Source of the DNA: Cephalopachus bancanus
Lineage: Eukaryota > Chordata > Mammalia > Primates > Tarsiidae
Assembly (NCBI GenBank): GCA_027257055.1
Contig: JAPVLO010000519.1
Location: forward strand, 434,001 to 498,000
DNA: 64,000 nucleotides
Direction of reading: 5' to 3'
Shown: positions 11,251-22,487 of the stretch, piece by piece
Layout: every line of letters begins with the position of its first letter
How positions within the stretch are numbered: the stretch's first letter is position 1
Program-made: the position numbers and the translations under genes
Notes under the pieces: model-generated
What the model was told of the DNA's origin: nothing
Databases searched by the model: none
What the model saw: the letters and a program-made list of their open reading frames with translations, nothing else

Positions 11251-11489
11251 ACATCCAATGTAATACTATAAGAAAATGACTGACAGTGGTAGGAAACTAT
11301 GGGGGGGGGAGGGGGAAAGGGGGATGGATTAATGGTAGTAAATATCTGTCTGGCATGGGGAATACCCCTATCAACAAGCATGCCGGAATGAAGCTATTTT
11401 TATACCTAACCCTTAACCGTACCCCACAATATCATAATAAAAAATATTGATTAAAAAATAATAATTAAAAAAATAAAATAAAATAAAAA
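11251..11489 (+). other. L1-B 3'UTR and A-rich tail
   Basis: Follows the ORF2 stop in 'gaccttgaac'. Contains a G-run-rich purine tract at about 11297-11325, which is a G-quadruplex candidate, and a decayed hairpin equivalent near 11281-11300 ('gacagtggtaggaaactatg'). The tail (from about 11435) is not pure A but a mix of AAT/AAAAT units ending at 11489. Confidence 0.82.
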
Positions 11490-13877
11490 AAGAAAACTAC
11501 TTCCAAAAATAAAAAATAAAAAGCTCTGGACCAGATGATTTTCCAGCAGACTTTTACAAAACATAAAGGAGGAACTGATATCAATCCAACTGAAAGTATT
11601 CCAAGAAATTGAGAAAGATTGAACTCGCTCCAAATCATTTTATGTGGCTAACATCTCATTGATACCCAAACCAGTTTAGGATCCAACAAAGAAAGAGAAA
11701 TATAGACCAATATCCTTGATGAACATAGATGCTAAAATTCTCAACAATATCCTAGCAAACTGTACCCAACAAGACATCTCAAAAATCATCCACCATGACC
11801 AAGTAGTCTTCATCCCCAGGATGCAAGACTGGTTCAACATTTGCAAGACCATAAATGTAATTAGATACATCAGCAGATGTAAAAACAAAGAACACATGAT
11901 TATAACACTAGACACGGAAAAAACTTCTGATAAAATCCAGCACCCCTTCTTGATAAAAATCCTCAAACATCTAGGCATAGATGGAACATACCTCAAAATA
12001 GTAAGAGCTATCTACAAGAAACTCACAGCCAACATACTGCTAAACAGACAGAAATTGAAATCATTTCCCCTGAAAATTGGAGCAAGACAAGGATGCCCAC
12101 TCTCAGCCCTCCTGCTCAACATAGTGTTGGAAGTCCTAGCTAGAGCAATAACACAAGACAAGGAAATCAGGGGTATCCAAATAAGGAAAGAGGAAGTCAA
12201 ATTGTCCCTCTTTGCAGATGACATGATTCTATACATCAAAACCCAAGAGAATTTGTCAAAAACCTCCTTGAACTGATAAAGGACTTTGGAAAGTCTCAGG
12301 GTATAAAATCAATGTCAAAAGACAGTCGCATTTCTATACACCAACAATAAACAAACAGAAACCCCAATAAAAAGAACAATCCCATTTAAAATAGTCACAC
12401 AAAAAATGAAATACCTCGGCATCTTCCTAACCAGAGACGTGAAAGACCTTTACAATAAAAACCCCATAAAACACCACTCAAAGAAATGAAAGATGACACA
12501 AACAAATGGAAAAATATTCCATGCTCATGGATTAGAAGAATCAACATTGTTAAGATATCTATTCTACCCTAGGCAATCTACAGATTTAACACAATATCCA
12601 TTAAATTACCAGCAGCGTTTTTCTTAGACCTGCAAACAACAATACAGGAATTCATATGGAAGCATAAACGACCATGAATAGCCACAAAAATCCTCAGGGG
12701 GAAAAAAAGCGGGAGGTATCACACTCCCAGACTTTAAGCTTTATTATAAGGCTACAATATTCATAACAGCCTGGTATTGGCACAAGAACAGGCATATAGA
12801 CCAATGGTACAGGATAGAGATTCCAGAAGCAAAACTTCAATTTCTCAACCAACTCATCTTCGACAAAGCCTTCACCACTAACCACTGGGGAGAGTAGAAC
12901 CTATTCAGTATATGGTGTTGGGAAAACTGACTGACCACATGCAGGAGATTGAAACGAACCCCTACCTATCACTATACACAGAAATCAACTCTAAATGAAT
13001 CAAAGAACTATGCATAAACCATAAAACTATAAGAACCTTAGAAAATGCAAGAGACACCCGTATGGAAATTGGAAATGGCAAACAATTCTTTATCAAAACC
13101 CTAAGTGTCCATGCCATAATAGATAAGATAGACAAGTGGGACCTCTTCAAACTGACAAACTTCTGCAAAGTCAAAGAAGCCATTAAGAGGGCAGGGAGAC
13201 AGCCCACAGAATGGGAAAAAATATTTGCCTACTGTATGTCTGACAGAGGCCTAACATCCAGGATCTACAAGGAACTCAAATGTGCTGAAAAGGAAACAAC
13301 AAATGGCCCCATTACAAAGTGGGCAAGGGATATGAATAGACACTTCTCAAAAGAAGACATAGGAGCAGCCAACAGGTACATGAAAAAATGTTCAACCTCA
13401 CTAGTCATCAAAGATATGAAAATTAATATCATACTGAGATACCTCCTAGCTCCAGTCAGGATGGCCATCATCAACACCTCAAAAAACAACAGATGCTGGA
13501 GAGGATGCAGCAAAAAGGGAACACCTCCACACTGTTGGTGGGAGTGTAAACTTGTACAGCCTCTGTGGAAAACAGTTTGGTGATTCCTAAAAGATATAAA
13601 AATTAACCTTCCATATGACCCTGAAATCCCCCTATTGGGAATATACCCGGGGGAACTCCGGTCACTCTATGAAAAAGATACCAGTGCACGCATGTTTATT
13701 GCAGCATTGTTCTCAATAGCAAAAAACATGGAACCAACCATGCTGTCCATCAAAAAAGGACAGGATTTTTAAAATGTGGTAGATATGCATTATGGAATAT
13801 TACGCAGTCACAAAAAGGACAAAATTATGAACTTCACAGCAACCTGGATGGACTTAGTCGATAATACTGAGTGATCA
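11490..13877 (+). pseudogene. L1-A ORF2, 3' half (RT and C-terminal region)
   Basis: Continues the ORF2 interrupted at 4847; the first 13 bases are the right TSD copy. An open stretch at 11716-12276 covers RT palm motifs: '[20 protein letters not shown]' and the catalytic F-A-D-D at 12211-12222. After frame changes, 13062-13583 holds the C-terminal region with a cysteine-rich segment (Cys codons at 13494 and 13506, then H-C in 'PPHCWWECK'). The normal end of ORF2 is lost: about 66 bp are missing at about 13877 compared with L1-B 11197-11263, so the stop and the start of the 3'UTR are deleted. Confidence 0.9.
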
Positions 13878-14070
13878 ATACTATAAGAAAAGGATTGGCA
13901 GAAGTGGGAAACAGCTGGGAGGGTGTGGGGGCAGGATTGGCAGTAATGGGAAACTGCCAGGGGAGGGGTGAGGCACACCTCATCAGCAAGGGTACCTACA
14001 TAATGAATATTTGTATACCTAACCCTGAATTATATCCCACATCTTTAAATTAAAAATTTAAAATAAGAAA
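13878..14070 (+). other. L1-A 3'UTR with duplicated hairpin unit
   Basis: Two tandem units, each beginning 'ggattggcag' (13892 and 13934), are followed by purine-rich tracts. The second forms a perfect 7-bp stem with 8-nt loop at 13938-13959; the first (13896-13917) has lost pairing. Ends 'cctgaattatatcccacatc' and an A-rich tail. Confidence 0.83.
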
Positions 14071-14802
14071 TAAAATAAAAATAAAATCGTAATTTTTTTG
14101 AGGGATTGAGTAGCAAAAAAAGTTGTGAAGAGGAGAAAGTTACAAGGGAAACCAAAAGCTTATTCCTCCTATATTACTAATCTTATTTGAAGCTCAGTTT
14201 CCTTATCTCTAAGATAAAGAGACTTATAGCAACTATAACAAATTATTAGTGTGAGCATAAAATAAGATAATGCATGTATAACTATTCATAATGTTTGTCA
14301 CCAAATTAACTATTCTTATATTATTGGGATTGAATTTAAAGACTATGAACACACTTTCCAAGACTATCATGCGCAAGATACTTTTTTAAGGTTGTCAGTT
14401 TTTCATTCATCCCTATGAACTGGTGTCAGCACATGCTTGGTAGCCAAGATATATTTGAAACATTGATTTAATTCAAAAGTGATAAGTGAAGTGAGTGATG
14501 AAAATTCATTGTTTTTAGTCTTGCAAGAATTTTTATTTGGGAAAGGGGCAGATAAGGAGAGCAGTTTTTCTTCCTTTCCTTCCCTCATGAAGCCCTGGAA
14601 GCCATCCTGTAGTTTGTGAATCTGGCCTCACAGTATAGGGGTGAAGTGTATCTGTAGTGATGTGTATCTATAAGTGCAAGGAACCAAAGAAGATTTGCAG
14701 TGAGAGGATGAAATCAAAGAGGAAAAAGCAATTATAAAAAAATCATGCTGAATTTGGTAGAAAATATTAAACACACTTTATGAGTTGTATGCAAATATGT
14801 GC

Positions 14803-15010
14803 CTTAGTAGTGTTTGTGTGTGAGTGTAAGTAAGTGTAAGTGTATGGTATTTGTGTGAGTTTGAGAAGGTGTGAGTGTATGCAGGTGGGAGAGGGTGGTA
14901 TTTGTACAAATGCTAGTATGTGTGCATGTGAGCAAGTCTGAATGTGAGTGTGTGCAAACTTGAGTGAATATGAGAGTCTGTGGTGTTTGCTTGTATGAAT
15001 GTGTGTATGT
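14803..15010 (+). repeat. Degenerate TG/TGAG-rich simple repeat
   Basis: About 200 bp dominated by irregular 'gtgtgagtgtaagt'-type units on the plus strand. No stable period beyond 2-6 bp is visible. It looks like an old interrupted microsatellite. Confidence 0.75.
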
Positions 15011-15827
15011 ACGATTGATGAGACAGGGGAAATAGAGAGAGAGGCAGAGAGGATCTCAAGCATCTATTTTTCTTCCCATCCAGGAGTCTGTTCCTTATTT
15101 GCCTTCTGAACCCAGGTTGTGGTGGGGAGTGGGGTGTTTTTGAATTAGTCTCTTTGTTGGGTGACATATATTACTTTTGCCAAGGATAAGTCATTTTTGT
15201 TGAACTATAAATTGGGTCATTCATTAGCATGGAAATCAGGTTTTTAGGACCAAGAATAGCTTATGTATAAATACCCTTTTCCTTCAGCTCTGAACAAAGA
15301 AATGATTGTGGCTTAAAGGCAGTCAGAATCATCAGTAGTGTATACCAAAATGGTTGATGGTCTATCCTCATAAGACTTTGTTGCTGGTGCACGTTTAGTT
15401 GAGGAGAAATACTTTACCAGGTGCTAAAAAAAAAGACATGAAATGAATATACACAGTCTATGTAGGTGGTTGGCAGTAATATAACCCTTTGTCCTCTTCT
15501 TCTCAGACCTTTCTTGTCTGCTGGTAAAGCAGTTACACATTTTGGAGGGGACAGTCACGAAGGGGTTGAGGCTAGGTAACTGAATACACATACAGTTGAC
15601 TCCCAACATAAATTTTGTTTTATTTATAGAATTTTTTCTCTGAGGTTCTTAAAGTGCCCAAGAATATTTCAAGTAGAACTTGCTATTAGATAATTTGTGT
15701 CTACCATAGACTAATAAGAAATGTCCAGGAAAATCTAGCTTTTATTGTCTTCAAAACTTTTACTAGGTAAATATAAGTCCTATACATCTGGCTGAGAAAA
15801 ATATATTTTTTTAATTTTGGCTAAAAA

Positions 15828-15881
15828 GCAAAAACAAAAACAAAAACAAAAAAACAAACAAACCCAAAAAACAAAAAAATC
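15828..15881 (+). repeat. (CAAAAA)n / A-rich simple repeat
   Basis: Irregular 'aaaaac' units followed by 'caaacaaac'. It may be the remnant tail of an old retroposon, but no body is recognisable upstream. Confidence 0.75.
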
Positions 15882-16746
15882 AGAACATGCTAATATATAT
15901 ATATCCCTACATCAAAAAGTGATTTTGTTGGTAAAACCAAACTATCTCTCTGATCTATACATGCAATCATCTGGTTAGGAAACTCATCCTTGACTTGTCA
16001 TCTGAGTAAAAGAAAATGAAAAGACCCCTCTTTTCAACTAAAAAGTTGTGATAATTAACTAAAAGTTTGGCAGCACTAATACTGATTTATTTCAGTATAT
16101 CCAGAAATTGGTAGTAGTTTTGTGGTTTGTAAATACCTAGATGATAACTCAGGAAAATATTACTATATGTTTCTTTTTTGGTATTCCACATGAATATTTA
16201 ATTATTACCAATGCATAATTACATAAAACATCAAAGGATTTTGTTAACAATTATCATGTTCAGACTTTTTAAAATAAATAAAGGAAATTAATCACCTGGA
16301 GAAGCAGAACAAAGATCCAAAATATGGTTTTGCTGGTAATTAAAGTTTATGGCTCTTTATCTCTACAGATCGAAAAAAGAATTGAAAAGTAAAGCATTCA
16401 GTCATATTAGGTATAGATTTTCTTCAACCCTGATATTGTTTAGTATTAAGACTCTAAGCTTACTGTATTTTACTAAATTCAATTAACTCTTTCTTCCTGG
16501 ATTTCATGGTGTCAACTCCATATGGGAAAGTCCAGGTCTTATAAAGAAGAGGAAAGAAATTAGATAATACAGAATTCCAGGTTTATAATTAATATTTATT
16601 CTCATATATGCTGTAATTAGTATTATACAAGTGTACAAGTATAGTCTAGAACTTGGGCATCTTGGTCAGTTCCCAAACCCAAACTGTTTCCTGGAATAAC
16701 TGACTGCTTAGAACTTGGTACTTTAGAAAGAGGACTGTTCCTTAAT

Positions 16747-16782
16747 ATGTGTGTGGGGGGGTGTGCATGTGCGTGTGTGGTT
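16747..16782 (+). repeat. Short TG/G-rich simple repeat
   Basis: 'gtgtgtgggggggtgtgcat' followed by 'gtgcgtgtgtgg'. A short interrupted GT tract with a G7 run. Confidence 0.65.
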
Positions 16783-17304
16783 TATAGTAGAGAATATGAG
16801 GTATCTGTCCCCATACTTGCAGGTCGTTTTGGTACCAATGTGCCGTATTTTTGTTATACCATAAGACTGGGATTTGTAAAGTGTGGTGTCTTTCTGAACA
16901 GGCTTCAGTTGCTGTCGGCAGCTGTTTCGGAGCCAGGGTATCCAAAGCCAGTGTTATGAGCAAACATAACCATCTGTGTTGTGAGAATGAAAGGATGTCT
17001 CCAATTGCCTACTAGACATCTCTGAACTTTAATGTAGTCCCTGAGGAGGCATGTGCTTGAACGGAGTCATATTTCTGTTCCCTTATGGGGCGGAGTAACA
17101 TACTGCAGATTGCCCATCTAGAGACAAAGGCGCTAAGGGTCAGACACAGGTGAGGGAGGAGGATAGAAGCAAGGCAGAATAACTGTATACACTGGAGTAC
17201 CACTAGTGTGGCTCTGGGTATCCAGTGTGAAGGCACTGGATAATTAGAACATAGAGTGGGTTAGGAGGCATCTATTACACATTTTCTCTGTCTAGAAAGA
17301 ATCA

Positions 17305-17505
17305 TAGTAGAGTAGAAAGAGATGGAAAGATCTAGCTTTAAATTGTAGCTTCTCTATTTACTAATTGTGTGACTAAGTCATTTAACTGTGAGTCTTTCTC
17401 ATATGTAAAAATTAAGGTAATTAGAAGCAATCATGTAATATCCTGTAGGTTGTTGTAAGAATTAGAAAGTTGACATGTACATGTTTTTTGAATTATTCAA
17501 TAAAC
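17305..17505 (+). mobile_element. MIR SINE (old)
   Basis: The core-like 'ttctctatttactaattgtg' followed by 'tgactaagtcatttaact' matches the MIR segment 'cacttactagctgtgtgacc...gcaagttacttaacctctc', and continues with 'aaaattaaggtaatt'. Strongly diverged, as expected for an ancient tRNA-derived SINE mobilised by L2. Confidence 0.65.
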
Positions 17506-18130
17506 TATAATTATATTAGTATTGACTCATATGCCTTGGGATGGCTTTAACTTTATATTTATTATATATGGGAGTGATTTGACTTAAAAGAGATATGATC
17601 TGTGGGAGTAGAATGACGGACTTACTGCTACTTTCCCATACTATTCTTATAAAGTCTATTTTTTGTTATTCTGGTTCTATTGAGCCAGTTTCAGAATGTT
17701 ACTTTACTGTCCTCATTCACATATTACACAGCAATTGGCATTTATGCCACCTGAGTATACCGCTTTCCACCTGTCTTTTTAACTTTATATTAGCTAACTC
17801 ATGTGCTTCTTCTTGTGTGCTTGTGAATTAGAAAAACATGATTCTTCTTCAAGGCACTTGACTTCTATCTGCTAGAAAATTGTTGTAATAAATACACAAA
17901 TACAGGATGTCTGTTACAATAGCAGTGGTGCCTTGTGGAGTTGTGCAGTACATATGGTGGCCCACTATTTCCACAATATTTTTCCCACGTCATTTCAGTA
18001 ACCCAGAGCCACTCTACATCCAAAGGATTAAACTAATATCTTACTCCTAGACTGCAACCTTCTTTCTTTATTATTTTTATATCAGTTTCAATACAACTAT
18101 TTCTTTGATGTCTATGCTTCTTACCTCACC
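17506..18130. other. Unique noncoding DNA
   Basis: No recognisable element. One open frame of 78 codons (17595-17831) has no motif I recognise and no context that suggests a gene. Confidence 0.45.
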
Positions 18131-18135
18131 TCTTG

Positions 18136-18548
18136 TATTAGTTTTCTTTTGCTATGTAGCATATTGTTGTACATTTAGCAGTTTAAAGTAACACCATTTA
18201 TTAGCTTTCAGTTCTGTAGGTCAGAAAACTCAACTGTGTTTTGTGCTCTGTGCCTCAAAGGTTGAAGTCAAGGTGTTGAAATGATCTGCTTTCAAGATCA
18301 TTTCAGATTGTTAGTAGAATTTAAATACTTGCGGCTGTCAGACTAAAGTTCCATTTTCTTTCTGGTTATCAGCCAAGTCAACCCTCAACTCCAGAAGATT
18401 GCGTATTTCTTAACAAGTGACCTCCTCCATCTTCTAAGCCAACAAGAAATTCTCTTGGTGCTCTGAATCTCGCTGACGCCCTACCCCTAACCCTAACCCC
18501 TTTCTACCACCAGCATGACAAAACTCCACTTTGAAAAGACTCATGTGA
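18136..18548 (-). mobile_element. Old LTR-like repeat, left part (MaLR/ERVL-type, family uncertain)
   Basis: 'tattagttttcttttgctat' and 'cagttctgtaggtcagaaaa' match the inverted 3' end of ancient MaLR-type LTRs (compare 35503-35590, same orientation). The repeat resumes after the Alu at about 18880-18965 ('cttctgcctggcaaggtcac', 'attctacctccca'). The middle does not match the MLT1 type seen at 49060, so the family is left open. Confidence 0.5.
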
Positions 18549-18562
18549 AAAGATTCATCCCA

Positions 18563-18865
18563 GCCGGGCTCGGTGGCTCAGCCTGTAATCCCGTACCCTT
18601 GGGAGGCTGAGGTGAGTGGATTGCCTGAGCCCGCGGGTTCGAGACCCGCCTGGGCAGGCAAGACCTCATCTCTACAATAAATCAAAATATTAGCCGGGCG
18701 TGGTAGCGCGTGCCTGTAATTCCAGCTACTTGGAAGGCTGAGGCGGAAGGATCGCCGGAGCCCAGCAGGCCGAGGCTGCGGTGGCCGGGAGCGGCCACTG
18801 CACTCCAGTCTGGGCGACAGAGTGAGACTCCAACTCAAAAAAAAAAAAAAAAAAAAAAAAGAAAG
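18563..18865 (+). mobile_element. Lineage-specific dimeric Alu SINE
   Basis: Full-length copy from GCCGGGCTCGG to an A20-plus tail with 'gaaagaaa'. Perfect 14-bp TSD 'aaagattcatccca' at 18549-18562 and 18866-18879. Left arm carries the B box in a perfect tRNA T-arm-like hairpin ('gcgggttcgagacccgc', about 18644-18660). Right arm carries the palindrome 'gtggccgggagcggccac' (about 18781-18798). Inserted in an old LTR-like repeat. The best copy here for building a consensus. Confidence 0.96.
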
Positions 18866-19159
18866 AAAGATTCATCCCACCAAGTTCACCTCACTTCTGC
18901 CTGGCAAGGTCACACAATCATAGAAGTACCAACAGAGGTCAGAGATAATGGGAGTCAAAATTCTACCTCCCACATCTCTTCTGCTTCATATTGTTTAACT
19001 TTATTTCATAACCAGCCTAGATCCCATAGTTTATTACTTCTACCATGTCTTGCCATCATTTTTAATTTTCTCACCCTATTGTTCTTTTACTGACCCATCC
19101 TCGTAACTTTACCTTTCTCTATTCCTAACCCTAGGCTGCTGTGAAATATGAAATTGATT

Positions 19160-19665
19160 TCTTTCTGTATGGATTATTGCAGTAGTTCTCCAACATCAAA
19201 CTTAATTTCCCCCAGCCCATCTCTCCTACCGCTGCTAGAGGAATTTTTCTAAATTGTAATTCGGATCATGTCTATCTCTATTTAAAATCATGTAATGGCT
19301 TCCCATGGCTTTCAGGACAAAGGCTTCGCACCTTATTATGGCACGTAAGGGCCTTCTGGAGATGACTTCTGCCCATCTCTTTAGGTTTATCCCTCACTGT
19401 TCCCCCTACATGAACCCCATCTCAAATGATACCAAGCTAGTAATTCTATTGTTCTTTTTTATGCCTGATTTCACGTGTTTCCATGTCTTTTTCACAGCTC
19501 ATTTGTTTTCCTAACACCCCGCCCCCCACACACTTATTTATTTTCTTGTTTTCCACTCATCCTTCAAGGCACAGTTGAGCTATCACCATATGAAGACTTT
19601 TCTGTTCCATCTATTTCTTCGCCTCGGGCAGTTATTCCTTCCTGCACTGAAAATCCTTATTCCTA
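19160..19665 (+). mobile_element. L2 LINE, 3' part
   Basis: Contains the L2 series 'attattgcagtagt', 'cggatcatgtctatc', 'atgtaatggcttcccatggc' followed by 'tttcaggacaaaggc', and later 'catccttcaaggcacagt'. These follow the L2 consensus order (remembered) for the ORF2 3' end. Too diverged for any open frame to mean anything. Confidence 0.75.
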
Positions 19666-19669
19666 ATCA

Positions 19670-21260
19670 AATCACATTTAATTTATGGCTTTGAGAACTC
19701 TGACAGTGGTGGGGAACTAAATCTTATATGTTCTCTTCTTGCTTTCCTTCCCTCTGAATGGGAAAGGGAGGCTAGTACTCAATCTGTGTTTCAAATTGGA
19801 TTTATTTCTGATGAGAAGGTATAGGCAAACTTGTTTGGGGTTATTAATCAGCTGAATTAAAGCTTCAAGACTGATTTTATTTAAAGTTCTGGTTGCAATT
19901 AAGAGCTAAAGCTACTGTGATTTTTAACCCTATGGAAATTACACTTTTTGCCAAGATTGTATTCATTATTTTCTACAATTTAGAACGAACCACAGGTTGA
20001 TAAGAATTAGAAACAAACTAAAAGGGCCTATGGCATACTTCTGTCATATCTTTTGGTTGTTAGTCACAAATTAAACTTTTAACTAGATAACTATTCTATC
20101 ATCTAGTAATTCAAATTGCATAGAGCAACACTGTGGGAAAAATCAATAGAAATTTGTTTTTAATTATCCGAGTCTTTGTTGCTTATACTTTTCCTGCTTA
20201 CTAATACGTTTGCTTCACTAATTGAGTTTTCTAATTTTCTTTATTATACTGGGATTGTATCTTTGCATTTGTTTTCCATCTAAAAATAATTGAATATAAT
20301 ATCTAGAGTAGTTGATTTGAATTATCTATGTGTACTCTAGAAGTAACAGTAAATCTTTGTCTCCAAGTGTAGAGTATAACATTGATAGAAAACATGAAGC
20401 AAACTAAAGGCTGTATATGGGAAGTCACAGGGAATTTTACCATCATCAGTTCACTATACTAACCGTAGTTATTTAGAATCCTATATTTTTGTTAATGTAA
20501 CTTGGTAAAAAGTGTCATGTCTCCAAATCTAAGACAGTTAACTTGTTTATTTTATTTATATAAAATACTTGTATAGTCTGAATATGGTCCTCTAATAACA
20601 AGCATATAGATGTGACTTCTGTTATATTTTAAAGAGTCTTTAAACATCTTTTTGTTATAAAATGTGGTTTTATTACACACAAATTAAATTAAATCTCAAG
20701 TATTGGGATATATAGCTAACTCAATTATTTTTACTTTAGGAAAGAATGATAGGCTTTCTCTGCTCTGTTAATTCCCAAAGACGTTCTTAATTTAGAATGC
20801 TTTTCTTCCTGTGGATTCATTTCTTCTTTGTATATATGCACAAGAAGCTTCTACAGTTAAATTCTCAGTGGTCTCTGGTGAATACAGGTGTTCCTGCAGC
20901 TTTTAACAGCTCATAGTCTGTCTTTATTGAATTCTTCATAAGCTAATATTTGTAAAATGATTCACTGATAGCTGGAAAATGTAGTGTTGACAATATAGAG
21001 GAGGAATTATTGGAGAACCAATTTTATGAACAATTCTTTGAAAGCCAAAGACTACTCACTAGTACTGTACACTAAGAATACTGGTTAGAAAATGAATTCA
21101 GATAAGGCCATAGCAGCGTATCAAGCACAATAAATGAATCTTTTAAAAAAATCCAAAAAGATCAAAAGAATGGTATGACATTAGAAAGTAGAGTCCTTTG
21201 TCCATTGTGTTACTTCGTATTAAAACTTGCGTGACAGATTGAGAAAAAAACCTAAAAATT
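19670..21260. other. Unique noncoding DNA
   Basis: About 1.6 kb of AT-rich sequence with no recognised gene, RNA or repeat. Confidence 0.45.
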
Positions 21261-21264
21261 ATTG

Positions 21265-21415
21265 AGTCTACCCTGTCACTTTATTCATGAAATAACAGAG
21301 ACTCAGAGAGGGGCAGGAACTTGCCTGAGATCATACAGCTAGGGAGTGGCAGAACCAGGACTACCCTGTTATCTTTCAGACCAGTGTACTTTATCCTGTA
21401 CTATGCTGCATTTCT
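21265..21415 (-). mobile_element. MIR SINE (old)
   Basis: 'gaaataacagagactcagag' then 'aggggcaggaacttgcc', 'catacagctagggagtggca' and 'gaaccagga' follow the reverse-complement MIR core order. Confidence 0.82.
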
Positions 21416-21419
21416 ATAT

Positions 21420-22480
21420 TTGTTTTTCTACCCTATTTTAACAATAGTAGAGCCATTTGAATTAAATCAAAAGTCATTTTCTTTTAAAAATCACTGATAT
21501 TTTTCCGCCCCACTTGGGTGTACCCCATCTGTGACAGCTGAGGGGATTAGCTAGTAACATGCTTGGTTCTTAAGATAGTCTTGCTACTTTTCAATAGGAA
21601 TGATTCGAGAAATGCTTTTTACATGCTTAGTAGAGTGTACAACTCTGGTATGTGAGAGAAACCTCTTTTGTACTGTATGAGAGCTCCTTTGTTGCTTTAC
21701 ACTGTAGACCTTTTTAATAGAAGGAAGGGGGAAGGAGGCTATTATACTGATTTGCATTTACAATTCAGAATTATGTCCTTGGTGATTCTGAAAGAAATTT
21801 CACGATGGGACATTAGGAAGTGTTAGGCCTATTCGAACAGTTATTTATCAAAAGTCTATTTCAAGACTTTCCATGTTAAAAAAAGTGATTGAATAAAAAC
21901 TGAAATAGCATACAATGAGTCTGATGAAACCTTCTAAGTACTTTTGGTTGCTAGAGCAACGTCTTCTTTTGTCTCTGTTAAATGTGACTTTCCTTTCTGC
22001 AGCTTGACTTCTTGAAAGTAGATATTTATTTTTTAAAAAGAAACAAAATTCCAGGTTTATGGCAAAATAATAAGCCCTCTCACTCCAACTTATTTTTTAA
22101 AATGAAACTCAGATTAAGAAGAGACATTATGTTCATTTGGGGGTATAGTTTAAGGCAAAATGGTTAAGTGGTCAACCTTTGGCTTTTGAAGCTTTTGTTC
22201 TCTTTGCTGTCTCAGCCATACATCTCAATGTCCTTAAGCTGCCTTTTGGATGCCCCTTTATGATATCTTACCAAACTCTACCATAAGAATGCACCTCAAT
22301 ACCAACCATACTCTCCATCCCAATCACAATTTAGTCATTCTGTGCCCGTTCTTTCAGACATTGTTTACTGTTTTCCAAAGGGACACCCAGCTGAAATGGT
22401 TGGTTTTAATTGATGTTGATTGGCTCACATACTTGTCCCTTAACTTAATTGTTACATATAAGTTGATTTTGCTATTCCTG
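21420..22480. other. Unique noncoding DNA
   Basis: No recognised gene or repeat. The 87-codon frame at 22250-22513 runs into the MER20 copy and has no recognisable motif. Confidence 0.45.
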
Positions 22481-22487
22481 AGTTTTT

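Larger units (their letters stand above)
4848..11489 (+). mobile_element. L1-B: full-length L1 inserted in L1-A ORF2
   Basis: Flanked by a 13-bp TSD (4835-4847 and 11490-11502). Order: extra leader (4848-4990), 5'UTR (4991-6459), ORF1 (6460-7359), 55-nt spacer, ORF2 (7415-11250), 3'UTR with A-rich tail (11251-11489). It is the best preserved L1 here, yet both ORFs carry frameshifts and stops, so it is dead. It belongs to the same family as L1-A by shared 5' and 3' UTRs. Confidence 0.92.
900..14087 (+). mobile_element. L1-A: near full-length L1, interrupted by L1-B
   Basis: Order on the plus strand is 5'UTR (902-2456), ORF1 remnant (2457-3340), ORF2 remnant (3436-4847 and 11490-13877) and 3'UTR with A-rich tail (13878-14070). 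L1-B (4848-11489) sits inside ORF2. The element starts with 'gtaggatttctggcaggatggc', matching the canonical L1 start with its YY1-like 'aagatggc' site. TSD candidates are the 17-mer at 883-899 and 14071-14087, but both are low-complexity tails, so the exact edges are uncertain. All ORFs are broken. Without L1-B it is about 6.5 kb, normal for L1. Confidence 0.9.
14088..17300. other. Unique noncoding DNA with simple repeats
   Basis: AT-rich sequence with no recognised gene or transposon apart from the simple repeats listed separately. Open frames are short and have no familiar motif. Very old, unrecognisable repeats cannot be excluded. Confidence 0.5.

Noticed and set aside
18485..18502. Interstitial telomere repeat (ccctaa)n
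   Set aside because: Only two to three imperfect units; too short to mean anything.
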